Positions 6,760-15,011 of a stretch of 29,971 bases of DNA are shown piece by piece. This DNA is from a virus: positions 1-29,971 of IMG/VR virus record IMGVR_UViG_3300017708_000771, one strand, 5' to 3'. A program made the position numbers and the translations under genes. The notes under the pieces were generated by a model that was not told the origin of the DNA, made no database searches, and saw nothing but the letters and a program-made list of their open reading frames with translations. The first letter of the stretch is position 1. Each line of letters starts with the position of its first letter.

Positions 6760-8410
6760 CGATTTTATAGAGATAGGCATATATCCTAAAGGAAATGCCT
6801 CTAAACAGAAATTAGTCTGTCCAAAATGCTCACAGACTAGAAAAAACAAAACAGATAAATCCTTATCAGTAGACATTCTCAGAGGTCTATATAATTGCCA
6901 TAATTGTGGCTGGAAGGGAAATGTAAAAATCAAAGAGCGAAAGGAATTTACTAGACCAGTCAAAAATGATTCTGGTCTATCACCTAGTGTCTTAAAGTAT
7001 TTTGAGAATAGAGGTATCTCTGAAAGTACTTTAGTAAATTGGAAAATCACTGAATCAGTAGAATACTTTCCTCAAACTAAAGATAAAAGAGCTGCTATAA
7101 ATTTTAATTATTACAGAGAGGGCGAGCTTATAAATGTAAAATACAGAGACAGTGATAAGAACTTTAAATTGGTTTCTGGAGCTGAGCTGATCTTTTATGG
7201 GCTAGATAATATTAAAGACTCAAAAACTGTCTACATAACTGAAGGAGAAATAGATGCATTAAGTTTAAATGAATGTGGAATATATTCAGTTTGTTCAGTA
7301 CCTAATGGAGCCTCAAAAGGCTCCCAGAGATTAGAATATTTAGACAACAGCTGGGAATATTTTAAAGACATAGAGAATATAATTATATGTACTGATAACG
7401 ATTCAGCTGGGCTATCACTTAGGCATGAATTAGCTAGAAGATTTGGACAGTATAGATGCCAGTATTTAGATTTTAAAGATTTCAAAGATGCTAATGAGGT
7501 CTTAGTAAAGAGTGGATCAAAAGTCTTAAGAGAAATACTAGAGAATCCTTTAAGCTTTCCCTTGGAGGGAGTTCTAAACATAGATACTATATGGGATAAT
7601 GTTTTAAACTGGAATAGTAATGGAGTTAAAAATTACTCTATAGGAATGGGAGCTGATGCTAACTTTAAAGTAATGATGGGAGAGTGGACTACCATAACAG
7701 GGATCCCAAACTCAGGAAAGTCAGATGTGCTGGATCAAATTTGCGTAAATATGGCGCTAATGCATGATCATAAGATAGCTATGTTTAGTCCAGAGTCATT
7801 TCCTTATGAGGCGCATATTAGAAGGCTGGCTAATAAAATTAATTCTACAGATTGCAGTAAAGAAATGCTACAGCAAACAAAGACATTCATAGAAGATCAT
7901 TTTTTCTTTATTAAGATTGACATTGAAAATATCAGTCTAAAAAACATCCTAGATAGATTTAAGGATTTAGTATTTCAAAAAGGAATTAATATCTGTGTGA
8001 TAGATCCTTGGAATATGCTACAGCATGATCAGCAGTATGATCTTAGCTATATCTCTAAGATGCTTGGACAGATAACTCAGTTTTGTCAGAAAACAAATAC
8101 TCATCTATTTCTAGTAGCTCACCCTAGGAAAATGGAATACTTCAATGGCACATACAAAGTGCCTACTCCTTATGATATTTCTGGATCATCTGACTTTTTT
8201 AATAAGTCATTTTCAAATATTACTGTTTATAGAAAACTTAATAATAGGACTAAGTATGGCTCAGATCTTGTAGAGGTTCATGTGCAGAAAGTAAAAAGAA
8301 GAGAAAATGGAACTCAAGGAGTTTTTGAAATAGCTCCAGATTTTAAGAATGGAGGTTTTTATAGAACTATGGGAGAAAACAACAAGGTAATAATAACTGA
8401 AATAGATTAA
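6752..8410 (+). CDS. T7 gp4-like primase-helicase
   Basis: This 552-residue protein joins a primase and a replicative helicase, as in phage T7 gp4 and Twinkle. A zinc-binding domain holds C23, C26, C50 and C53. The Toprim region has TEGEID with E165 and CTDNDSAG with D215 and D217. The helicase part has Walker A GIPNSGKS at 317-324, a Walker B-like ICVIDPWN at 414-421 and LVAHPRK near 454-460. It would unwind the phage fork 5'-3' and lay down primers for the host polymerase, since no phage polymerase is visible. It is the last gene of the replication unit and its start overlaps the upstream nuclease gene by eight bases. Confidence 0.9.
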   Translation: MFNDFIEIGIYPKGNASKQKLVCPKCSQTRKNKTDKSLSVDILRGLYNCHNCGWKGNVKIKERKEFTRPVKNDSGLSPSVLKYFENRGISESTLVNWKITESVEYFPQTKDKRAAINFNYYREGELINVKYRDSDKNFKLVSGAELIFYGLDNIKDSKTVYITEGEIDALSLNECGIYSVCSVPNGASKGSQRLEYLDNSWEYFKDIENIIICTDNDSAGLSLRHELARRFGQYRCQYLDFKDFKDANEVLVKSGSKVLREILENPLSFPLEGVLNIDTIWDNVLNWNSNGVKNYSIGMGADANFKVMMGEWTTITGIPNSGKSDVLDQICVNMALMHDHKIAMFSPESFPYEAHIRRLANKINSTDCSKEMLQQTKTFIEDHFFFIKIDIENISLKNILDRFKDLVFQKGINICVIDPWNMLQHDQQYDLSYISKMLGQITQFCQKTNTHLFLVAHPRKMEYFNGTYKVPTPYDISGSSDFFNKSFSNITVYRKLNNRTKYGSDLVEVHVQKVKRRENGTQGVFEIAPDFKNGGFYRTMGENNKVIITEID

Positions 8411-8411
8411 T

Positions 8412-8419
8412 TAACTTTG
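8412..8419 (+). promoter_or_regulatory. -7 promoter box for the packaging genes
   Basis: TAACTTTG matches TAnnTTTG and lies directly after the primase-helicase stop, 14 bases before the ATG at 8434. The following leader is A-rich. No -33 TTG is evident. It would drive 8434-10114. Confidence 0.55.
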
Positions 8420-8433
8420 TATAAATTTAAAAA

Positions 8434-8595
8434 ATGGGAGAGGTTACTTTTTATCCGATTATGGGACTTGTATTGGGAGCTAATTATTATAGCTCAGAGA
8501 CTGATGATATAGATCTGGGTATTTTTAAAAAGCATACTGTAGAAATATTTTTGTTTTTATTTGGAATTAATATTAACTGGTACACTGACGTATAA
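8434..8595 (+). CDS. Small hypothetical protein upstream of terminase
   Basis: This 53-residue open frame (MGEVTFYPIMGLVLGANYYS at the start, FLFLFGININWYTDV at the end) fills the gap between the promoter at 8412 and the terminase small subunit. Its stop overlaps the terminase ATG in a TAATG junction, the same coupling seen at many gene borders here, which argues that it is real. Residues 38-50 are hydrophobic but too short for a confident membrane helix. Small open frames in this position recur in Bacteroidetes phages. The function is unknown; it may mainly serve to couple translation into the terminase gene. Confidence 0.55.
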   Translation: MGEVTFYPIMGLVLGANYYSSETDDIDLGIFKKHTVEIFLFLFGININWYTDV

Positions 8596-8957
8596 TGGCA
8601 TACGATACTAAAGAACTTGAGAAGAAAGCTCTGGCAGCAATCAAGAAAAATAAGCTGATGTTTATTGAGCATATAGTGGCTTTTTTGCCTTGTAGTAGAG
8701 AGACTTTTTATCATCATAAATTACACAAATCTGACACTATAAAAAAGGCTGTGGAGGAGATGAGAATAGGCAAAAAGACTAAGATGCTTTCTAATTGGAT
8801 TGATTCTGAATCTAATGCCTTACAGATAGCAGCTATGAAAATGATAGCTACAGAGGAAGAATCTCATAGGCTGTCAGGAACTAGAACTGAGATAAAACAT
8901 AAAGGCGCAATAGAATCTACACTGATTGAATGGAAGCCAGCGGAACGCAAAGAGTAG
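8595..8957 (+). CDS. terS: Terminase small subunit
   Basis: This 120-residue protein is predicted to be the DNA-recognition subunit of the packaging terminase. Its N-terminal half has a helix-turn-helix pattern (MFIEHIVAFLPCSRETFYHH at about 22-41), as in small terminases, followed by a helical oligomerisation segment (SESNALQIAAMKMIATEEES) and a charged tail. The large subunit begins inside its last 28 bases, and the portal follows, which is the normal terS-terL-portal order. It was assigned from position and architecture more than from a distinctive motif. Confidence 0.75.
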   Translation: MAYDTKELEKKALAAIKKNKLMFIEHIVAFLPCSRETFYHHKLHKSDTIKKAVEEMRIGKKTKMLSNWIDSESNALQIAAMKMIATEEESHRLSGTRTEIKHKGAIESTLIEWKPAERKE

Positions 8958-10114
8958 AGCAGTATTTAAATAGACAGTTTTATGATTTACTATACTCTGA
9001 TAAAAGATATCGTGTACATAGTGGTGGATCCAGATCTGGAAAGTCTTGGGCTTGCTGCCAGTTTATTGCCTACTTATTACAGACCACAGATAAACCTTTG
9101 TTAATTGATATAGTGAGAAAGACTCTACCGAGTCTAAGAGGATCAGTAATGAGAGATATGATCCAAATACTTCAGGAGACTAATATCTATTGGGAGGGTG
9201 ATCACAATAAAGCTGAGAATACATTCACCTATAAAGGATCTACTCTTTCTTTTATTTCCTTAGATATGGCGCAAAAGATTAGAGGTAGAAAAAGAGATAT
9301 AGCTTTACTGGAGGAGGCTAATGAGCTGACTCAAGAGGACTTCAGGCAGATAGATTTAAGAACAGAGCAGTTCTTAATTTTTACTTATAATCCATCTGAT
9401 GTAACTAGCTGGCTATATGATTTGCCAGAAGAGGAAACAGATGAATGGATAACGACATTTAGAGATAATCAGTTTTTATCTGATAATATAAAAAGAAGTA
9501 TAGAGGCGCTAAAGGATAAGGATCCAGATTTTTATAGGGTCTTTGGAGAAGGTCAGAGAGCTGTATTTAGTCAGCGCCAGATATTTAATAACTGGAACTT
9601 CTTAGATTACAGAGATTTTCCAGAGACTGATGAGGTTTATTTAGGGATCGACTTTGGATACTCAAATGATCCAGCGGCAGTCTGTGAGGTCAGAAGAGTG
9701 GGTGGGGATCTTTATGTGCATGAGGTATGCTACAGGCTAGGAATGACAAATGGAGATCTATCTAGGTATATATCAGATCTAGGGTATAAAGACACTTTGT
9801 GTATATATGATTCAGCAGAGCCAAAGAGTGGAGAGGAGCTGAGAAGAATAGATGAGGTAGGTAATATGTATAAAGCCAGTAAAAAAGGTCAAGGATCTAT
9901 TAATGCTGGAATAAGCTTTTTAAAAGAATTTAATATACATTTATCTGTAGAGTCTAAGAACTTTAAGAAAGAGTATGAGAACTATCTCTGGGATGTTTTA
10001 AAAGATGGAACTATCATAAATAAGCCATGCGATAAATGGAATCACTTGCATGATAGCCTGAGATATTGTGTTTATACAGTATGGGGAGATAGATCCAGCT
10101 TCTTTGTAATTTAA
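8930..10114 (+). CDS. terL: Terminase large subunit
   Basis: This 394-residue protein is the packaging ATPase-nuclease. Walker A is GGSRSGKS at 32-39, Walker B with the catalytic glutamate is IALLEEA at 124-130, and the coupling motif is TYNP at 152-155. The RNase H-like nuclease domain begins with GIDFGYSNDPAA containing D241, and the final acidic cluster lies in WNHLHDSLRY near the C-terminus. Spacing and length fit the PBSX/Terminase_3 type. The start at 8930 lies within terS; the next in-frame Met is after Walker A, so this start is the only sensible one. Type of packaging (cos or headful) cannot be read from the sequence. Confidence 0.93.
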   Translation: MEASGTQRVEQYLNRQFYDLLYSDKRYRVHSGGSRSGKSWACCQFIAYLLQTTDKPLLIDIVRKTLPSLRGSVMRDMIQILQETNIYWEGDHNKAENTFTYKGSTLSFISLDMAQKIRGRKRDIALLEEANELTQEDFRQIDLRTEQFLIFTYNPSDVTSWLYDLPEEETDEWITTFRDNQFLSDNIKRSIEALKDKDPDFYRVFGEGQRAVFSQRQIFNNWNFLDYRDFPETDEVYLGIDFGYSNDPAAVCEVRRVGGDLYVHEVCYRLGMTNGDLSRYISDLGYKDTLCIYDSAEPKSGEELRRIDEVGNMYKASKKGQGSINAGISFLKEFNIHLSVESKNFKKEYENYLWDVLKDGTIINKPCDKWNHLHDSLRYCVYTVWGDRSSFFVI

Positions 10115-10118
10115 TTTA

Positions 10119-10126
10119 TATTTTTG
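10119..10126 (+). promoter_or_regulatory. -7 promoter box for portal and MuF genes
   Basis: TATTTTTG matches TAnnTTTG and is followed directly by TAAAAAATA, an extension shared with three other promoters here (18501, 22914 and 26583). The portal ATG lies 14 bases after the box. Confidence 0.62.
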
Positions 10127-10140
10127 TAAAAAATAATTTA

Positions 10141-12411
10141 ATGGGAATTTTTGATAGATTTAGGGGTGCTATAAGCAAAAGCTCCCAAGCAACCAATGAA
10201 GCATATAATAAATTAGTCTATAGATATATAGGAAACAACTTAATAAGCTCTACAGAGAATGATGATACTTACATTAATAAGGGCTACAGATTCAATTCTA
10301 CTATATACTCCTTAGTAAATCTCTTAAGTAAGACAGCCTCTACTATTCCTTTTCAGGTTTATGAGGTAAAGAATGACAATGAACTCAAGAGATATAAGTC
10401 TCTAACTTCTGGGATATATGACAGCTCTAGTCTTTTAAATTCTAAGATAGTCCATAAAAAGGCGCTAGTACAAGTAGATGATACTGAGCTGCATCAAATC
10501 CTAGACAGACCAAATCCATCACAGAGTTATACTAGTTGGATTCAGGAGATAGTGGCTTTTGGGTCACTTACAGGAAATAGATATATCTATGGGATAGCTC
10601 CAGAGACAGGACAGAATACAGGAAAGTTTCAGGAGCTTTATGTTTTGCCTAGTCAGGTAGTAGAGATACATAGTGGAGGCTTAATGAAGCCAGTCAAAGA
10701 ATATACTCTAGAATATAATGGGACTTATAAAATACCAGCTGAGCTGATCTGTCATATAAAGAATTATAATCCTTACTATGATGGCTCTGGGTCTCATCTT
10801 TATGGGATGAGTCCATTAAAAGCAGGACTTAGATCTATGGATGCTAATAATGAGGCGCTAACTACTGGAGTAAAGTATCTACAGAATCAAACAGCTAGAG
10901 GGATGCTGGTGTCTGATGAAGGGGATATAACAGAATCACAGGCTAAACAGCTAAAGGATAAGTTTAGAAATACCTATCAAGGATCAAATAATGCTGGGGA
11001 TGTTATTATAACTCCCAAAAAATTATCATGGGTAAACTTTGGACTCAATGCCTCAGATTTATCTTTGATCGAGCAGTACAATGCAACTATAAAAGATCTT
11101 TGTAATATCTATAATATACCAGTTCAACTTCTTAATAATACGGATTCTGCTACATACAACAATATGAAGGAGGCTAAGAAAGCCTTATATCAAAACGCTG
11201 TAATCCCTGAAATGGTTAAGATCAGAGAAGAGCTTAATAGGTGGCTTACTCCTAAGTATGGAGATAAGCTATATATAGATTTTGATTTTAGTGCCATTCC
11301 AGAACTGCAGGAGGAGACTGAAAAGATAGTGGGACAAATGTCTCAGAGCTGGTGGCTGACTCCGAATGAGAAAAGAGCCGCTATGAATTACGGAGTAGAT
11401 GAAGAGGCTGATAAAATGAATCAGTATTACATTCCAGCCAACTTACTTCCTTTAGATCCTAGTAGTGATATTGATGATATAGCTGATCTTATAGAAGAGC
11501 AGAAAATGCAAAAGACAGAAGTGAGGGGTATGAATGATGTATTCACCACAATAAGAGAGGCTAGAGATAGAGCTGAGCAAATGGGAGGCAGCGGTTATCA
11601 CCAGCATCTTTTTGATGGTAATACAGTATATATGCCTTTTGAAAGTCATGAGGAGTATGAGGCAGCTAAGGAGGGAAGGCTGGATGAGTATTATACAGAT
11701 AGAGCCTCAGAAGAGGATCACATGGATTTTGATGATGCTCTTTATGAAATGTATGATATGGAATTAAAGGCGCCTAAAATAAGCGCTAATATGGAGACAG
11801 CTCTTAGAAACAAAGTGGATGATCATAATGAGAAGTATGGAGATGATCCAGCAAAGAGAGCTACCTATTCAATGCTAGCCAGATCCTTTGTTAGAGGGAT
11901 AGGAGCTTACAGAACTAATCCCAGCTCAGTCAGACCAAACGTAAGCAATGAACAGCAGTGGGCGCTAGGAAGAGTCAATGGGCTGCTCTATGCTTTAAGG
12001 AGTGGGAGGTTTAGATCTACAGCTTATGACACTGATCTACTTCCAGAAGCTCATTCATTATCATCAAAAAAAGAAGTAGAAAATAAGAAGTATGATAATT
12101 ATCCTCAAGGTGCTACTAATAATGCTCAGAGAGTTTTAGACTGGGATGATAAGTATGATCTAAGGGGTAAGATGGGAACTGATACTGGATGGGCTAGAGC
12201 CAGACAGTTAGCAGCAAGGCGCTCATTGAGTCAATCTGATGTTAATGAGATATACAGCTTTTTAAGAAGGCATGAGCAGAATGCTGAAATAGCTGAAGAG
12301 TTTAGAGGAACTCCTTGGAATGATAAGGGCTATGTTATGTACAATGCTTGGGGAGGCAGAGCTATGCTTTCTTTTGTAGAGAGAAATAGATCAGCTAATC
12401 AAGATGACTAG
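10141..12411 (+). CDS. Portal protein with a long C-terminal extension
   Basis: Residues 1-450 form an HK97/SPP1-like portal: LHQILDRPNPSQSYTSW at 117-133, IYGIAPETG near 149-157, GMSPLKAGLRSMDANNEA at 222-239, and NIPVQLLNNTDSATYNNMKE at 325-344. The portal ring is the DNA entry vertex. The remaining 300 residues are unusual for a portal: a GGSGYHQHLF module at 482-491, an FVRGIGAYRT...QQWALGRVNGLLY block at 583-617, and a TGWARARQLAARRSLS...YNAWGG block at 682-739. The last two resemble segments found fused to other phage head proteins, such as capsid maturation proteases and minor head proteins. The next gene starts directly after the stop. The portal call is strong; the roles of the extension are unknown. 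Confidence 0.85.
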   Translation: MGIFDRFRGAISKSSQATNEAYNKLVYRYIGNNLISSTENDDTYINKGYRFNSTIYSLVNLLSKTASTIPFQVYEVKNDNELKRYKSLTSGIYDSSSLLNSKIVHKKALVQVDDTELHQILDRPNPSQSYTSWIQEIVAFGSLTGNRYIYGIAPETGQNTGKFQELYVLPSQVVEIHSGGLMKPVKEYTLEYNGTYKIPAELICHIKNYNPYYDGSGSHLYGMSPLKAGLRSMDANNEALTTGVKYLQNQTARGMLVSDEGDITESQAKQLKDKFRNTYQGSNNAGDVIITPKKLSWVNFGLNASDLSLIEQYNATIKDLCNIYNIPVQLLNNTDSATYNNMKEAKKALYQNAVIPEMVKIREELNRWLTPKYGDKLYIDFDFSAIPELQEETEKIVGQMSQSWWLTPNEKRAAMNYGVDEEADKMNQYYIPANLLPLDPSSDIDDIADLIEEQKMQKTEVRGMNDVFTTIREARDRAEQMGGSGYHQHLFDGNTVYMPFESHEEYEAAKEGRLDEYYTDRASEEDHMDFDDALYEMYDMELKAPKISANMETALRNKVDDHNEKYGDDPAKRATYSMLARSFVRGIGAYRTNPSSVRPNVSNEQQWALGRVNGLLYALRSGRFRSTAYDTDLLPEAHSLSSKKEVENKKYDNYPQGATNNAQRVLDWDDKYDLRGKMGTDTGWARARQLAARRSLSQSDVNEIYSFLRRHEQNAEIAEEFRGTPWNDKGYVMYNAWGGRAMLSFVERNRSANQDD

Positions 12412-14112
12412 GTGGAACTTAATACAAAAAAATTCAAAGAATCATGGAGGGAAGCCTTTTTAGGAAGGCTAGAACTCAATGAGAAGAAGCAAGTCTCTAG
12501 ATGGAAGAGATACCTTAAAGGCGAATACTTCAAAGGGGTTGATTCTTTTTTAAATACTGGATCTGAGAGAGAATTTACTACACTATTTCAAAGACCAGAT
12601 ATAGAAAATCTATACATAGAACTCTATGAGGAGGTAGGCTTAGACTTTGCTAAGTGGTATGCTAGGAGCTTTGATAAATTTCTGGAGAAGCAGGCTGGAA
12701 ATGAATCTACTTGGCGCACAACATTCTCAAGGATAGGACAGACAGAAGCTGGAAGTAAAATCTCTATAGTGGGTGGAACTGCTCTAAAAGAGCTTAAGAA
12801 AAACATAGGTAATCTATTTAAAGATCCAGAGTTTCAGTCTCTGGGTAGGAAGCAGCAGGGCAGGATCCTGCAGAATAGATTCAAAAGCATTACTGAGTAT
12901 CAAGCTCAGAGGATAGTAAGGACTGAGGCTACCTCAGCAGCTAATGAGGGAATAATGCAATCAGCTCAGGATATATTTCCTAAAGCTAGTCTAGTAAAAG
13001 AATGGATCAGCTCCCAAGATGGGAGAACTAGATCATTCAATAGAGGAGATAAATCTGATCACTTAAATATGAATGGCAAAGTAGTAGGCTTTGATCAGAC
13101 CTTTGCAGTTCCAGAGTTTGGCAGAGTGGTACAGATGAAAAAGCCAGCGGACTTTAGATCTGGAGCCTCAGCTCATAATATTGTGAACTGTAGATGCTCT
13201 GTAGCTGTATATCCAAAAGAGGGAGCAGAAGTTAGGGAAGGAGTTTCTCTTACTGGTCTAGGAGGAGGAGTAAGCGCCAGAACTAGCCAGCTCATAGGAG
13301 ATGAAATAGTAACAGCTAGGAAGCCAGATCCAGTAGTGGTAGAAGATACCTCTGGATTATCGAAATTAGATAAATTAATAAGACAAAGAATAGAGAGAAA
13401 TAAACCAGCTAACTTAGATAAGGCAGTAAGGGGAGAAAAAATAAATGATGAATTTTTTGAACTCTTAGGAGATAAAAAACCAAATTTAGTTTTAAATAGA
13501 GGTGGAGGATCAGCTCAGTACTTTTTTGATAATAGGATTAAAATAGATATTCAAAGATATAAGAAATCTATAAACAAAGTCTTAGCGCATGAATATGGGC
13601 ATGAAATACATGATCAACTAGGGTGGATAAATAAATCTCAAACTCATCCAACTATTCAAAAGTTTTTTAAAAAACATAAGAAAATAGCTGGAGAAGGTAG
13701 ATCAAAAGAACAAATAGCAAAAAGAGAAAAACTAAAAGAGTTTTGGGGTTATAATCATGGATTAGATCCTCTTAGTGCTAGATATGAAAGAGTAAAATTT
13801 AAAAATAGAAAGGATCAAAAAAAGATTAGGGATTTATTTAAAAACCTTGATGATGAACATTTTGATGAAGATTTTGGAGCTACTGCCGATATTTTAGGAG
13901 CGCTAACAAAAAACAGAGTAGGTCATGGACATACAAATGGATATTATAATAATATAAATCCTCAATATTGGGAATATGTTGCCCATGCTTTTGAAGTTAA
14001 ATATGTAGGAAATCCAGTTTTAAAAAAATATTTTCCAGTAATACATGATGACATGATAGAAATGATGGATGAACTGATAAAAGAATTTAGAGAAAAAACT
14101 TATAATTTATGA
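12412..14112 (+). CDS. MuF-type minor head protein fused to a zincin metallopeptidase domain
   Basis: Residues about 150-270 carry the Mu gpF / SPP1 gp7 head morphogenesis domain: AQRIVRTEATSAANEG at 165-180, EWISSQDGRTRSFNRGDKSD, HLNMNGKVVGF at 217-227 and the end motif GASAHNIVNCRCS at 251-263. Such proteins enter the procapsid with the portal and can be ejected with DNA. Residues 315-566 are a separate domain with the zinc-binding motif AHEYGHEIH (H393, E394, H397), then GATADILGALTKNRVGHGH at 489-507 and WEYVAHAFE at 520-528, whose glutamates could give the third ligand. MuF proteins with toxic C-termini are known as polymorphic toxins. The start is GTG, directly after the portal stop; no early ATG exists. 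Whether the peptidase acts in head maturation or on the host is open. Confidence 0.83.
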   Translation: MELNTKKFKESWREAFLGRLELNEKKQVSRWKRYLKGEYFKGVDSFLNTGSEREFTTLFQRPDIENLYIELYEEVGLDFAKWYARSFDKFLEKQAGNESTWRTTFSRIGQTEAGSKISIVGGTALKELKKNIGNLFKDPEFQSLGRKQQGRILQNRFKSITEYQAQRIVRTEATSAANEGIMQSAQDIFPKASLVKEWISSQDGRTRSFNRGDKSDHLNMNGKVVGFDQTFAVPEFGRVVQMKKPADFRSGASAHNIVNCRCSVAVYPKEGAEVREGVSLTGLGGGVSARTSQLIGDEIVTARKPDPVVVEDTSGLSKLDKLIRQRIERNKPANLDKAVRGEKINDEFFELLGDKKPNLVLNRGGGSAQYFFDNRIKIDIQRYKKSINKVLAHEYGHEIHDQLGWINKSQTHPTIQKFFKKHKKIAGEGRSKEQIAKREKLKEFWGYNHGLDPLSARYERVKFKNRKDQKKIRDLFKNLDDEHFDEDFGATADILGALTKNRVGHGHTNGYYNNINPQYWEYVAHAFEVKYVGNPVLKKYFPVIHDDMIEMMDELIKEFREKTYNL

Positions 14113-14300
14113 ATGAATTAGATAAGCTAATAGATAACTATTTTCAAAAATATTCAGAGCCTTTAGAACTCTATGAATTAGATTTAGCATTAGGGGAAGC
14201 TGGAGCTGTTAAGTTTATGAAAGATAGCAAAGGCAAACAAATATTTTATTCTCCTCCAGTAAAAGGCGCAAAGGATGATATAGGATCATTTAAATTTTAA
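14109..14300 (+). CDS. Small hypothetical protein overlapping the MuF-zincin gene
   Basis: I do not recognise this 63-residue protein. It starts four bases inside the MuF-zincin gene (ATGA overlap) and ends just before the promoter of the protease gene, so it is expressed as the last gene of the portal-MuF unit. Its N-terminus is helical and acidic (ELDKLIDNYFQKY, then EPLELYELDLALGEAG), and the C-terminus is SPPVKGAKDDIGSFKF. Placement right behind a possible effector domain makes an immunity or inhibitor role conceivable, but it may equally be a small head protein. No signal peptide or membrane segment is present. Confidence 0.58.
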   Translation: MNELDKLIDNYFQKYSEPLELYELDLALGEAGAVKFMKDSKGKQIFYSPPVKGAKDDIGSFKF

Positions 14301-14306
14301 AATTAA

Positions 14307-14314
14307 TATCTTTG
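14307..14314 (+). promoter_or_regulatory. -7 promoter box for protease and capsid genes
   Basis: TATCTTTG matches TAnnTTTG. Only four bases separate it from the ATG at 14319. If used at the normal distance, the transcript would start at or next to the start codon, making it leaderless or nearly so. Confidence 0.55.
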
Positions 14315-14318
14315 TAAT

Positions 14319-15005
14319 ATGAAAAATATATTATTTAAACAAGCTCCCATGGGGGAGCTAATTGATGCAGATGATAAAGCTGGAATAGTTAAAGGCTATG
14401 CCTCTGTTTTTGATAACGTAGATTCCGATGGGGACATAATTAGAAAAGGCGCCTACTTAAAAACAATCTCAGAAAATGGTAATAGAGTCAAGTATCTCTA
14501 TCAGCATGAAATGGATAAGCCAATAGGCAAAATGAGAATGCTGGAAGAGGATCAGAAGGGATTAGTCTTTGAGGCTGAAATAGCTAAGACTACTCTGGGA
14601 AAAGATGTAATGGAATTAATCAAGGCTGGAGTGATCACTGAGAACTCTGTTGGGATTATGCCAGTAAGAAAAGAAATGAATGCTCAGAATAAGAGAGAGA
14701 TCTATGAGGTCAAGCTCTTTGAGGTTTCTGCAGTAACTCTAGCCGCTAATGATGAGGCTAAAATAATGGATCATAAAGGAAACTATGATCCGACTAAAGT
14801 AGCTGATAGATTTGATAAAATTGCTAAGCTGCTAAGAAAAGGAAATATCTCAGATGATCTAGGCTTTGCCCTAGAAGCTGAAATATATAAGCTCAAAGGA
14901 ATATTTCAAACATTCACTCTGCCAACTGTAGAAGTTACAGAGCCGATAGAAGTTAAAAACGATGAGCTGGATTTTTTAACTCAAGTGTATAATAATTTAA
15001 AATAA
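14319..15005 (+). CDS. Prohead protease, HK97 family (peptidase U35)
   Basis: This 228-residue serine protease is predicted to cut the capsid scaffold domain during head maturation. Typical motifs are GIVKGYASVFDNVDSDGD at 22-39, the catalytic histidine in YQHEMDKPIG (H63), the catalytic serine in VITENSVGIMPV (S110), and LFEVSAVTLAAN at 133-144 with E135. A C-terminal helical region after 150 is normal for the family. It sits immediately upstream of the major capsid gene with six bases between them, the standard arrangement. Its promoter box is only four bases before the ATG. Confidence 0.92.
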   Translation: MKNILFKQAPMGELIDADDKAGIVKGYASVFDNVDSDGDIIRKGAYLKTISENGNRVKYLYQHEMDKPIGKMRMLEEDQKGLVFEAEIAKTTLGKDVMELIKAGVITENSVGIMPVRKEMNAQNKREIYEVKLFEVSAVTLAANDEAKIMDHKGNYDPTKVADRFDKIAKLLRKGNISDDLGFALEAEIYKLKGIFQTFTLPTVEVTEPIEVKNDELDFLTQVYNNLK

Positions 15006-15011
15006 TTTAAA

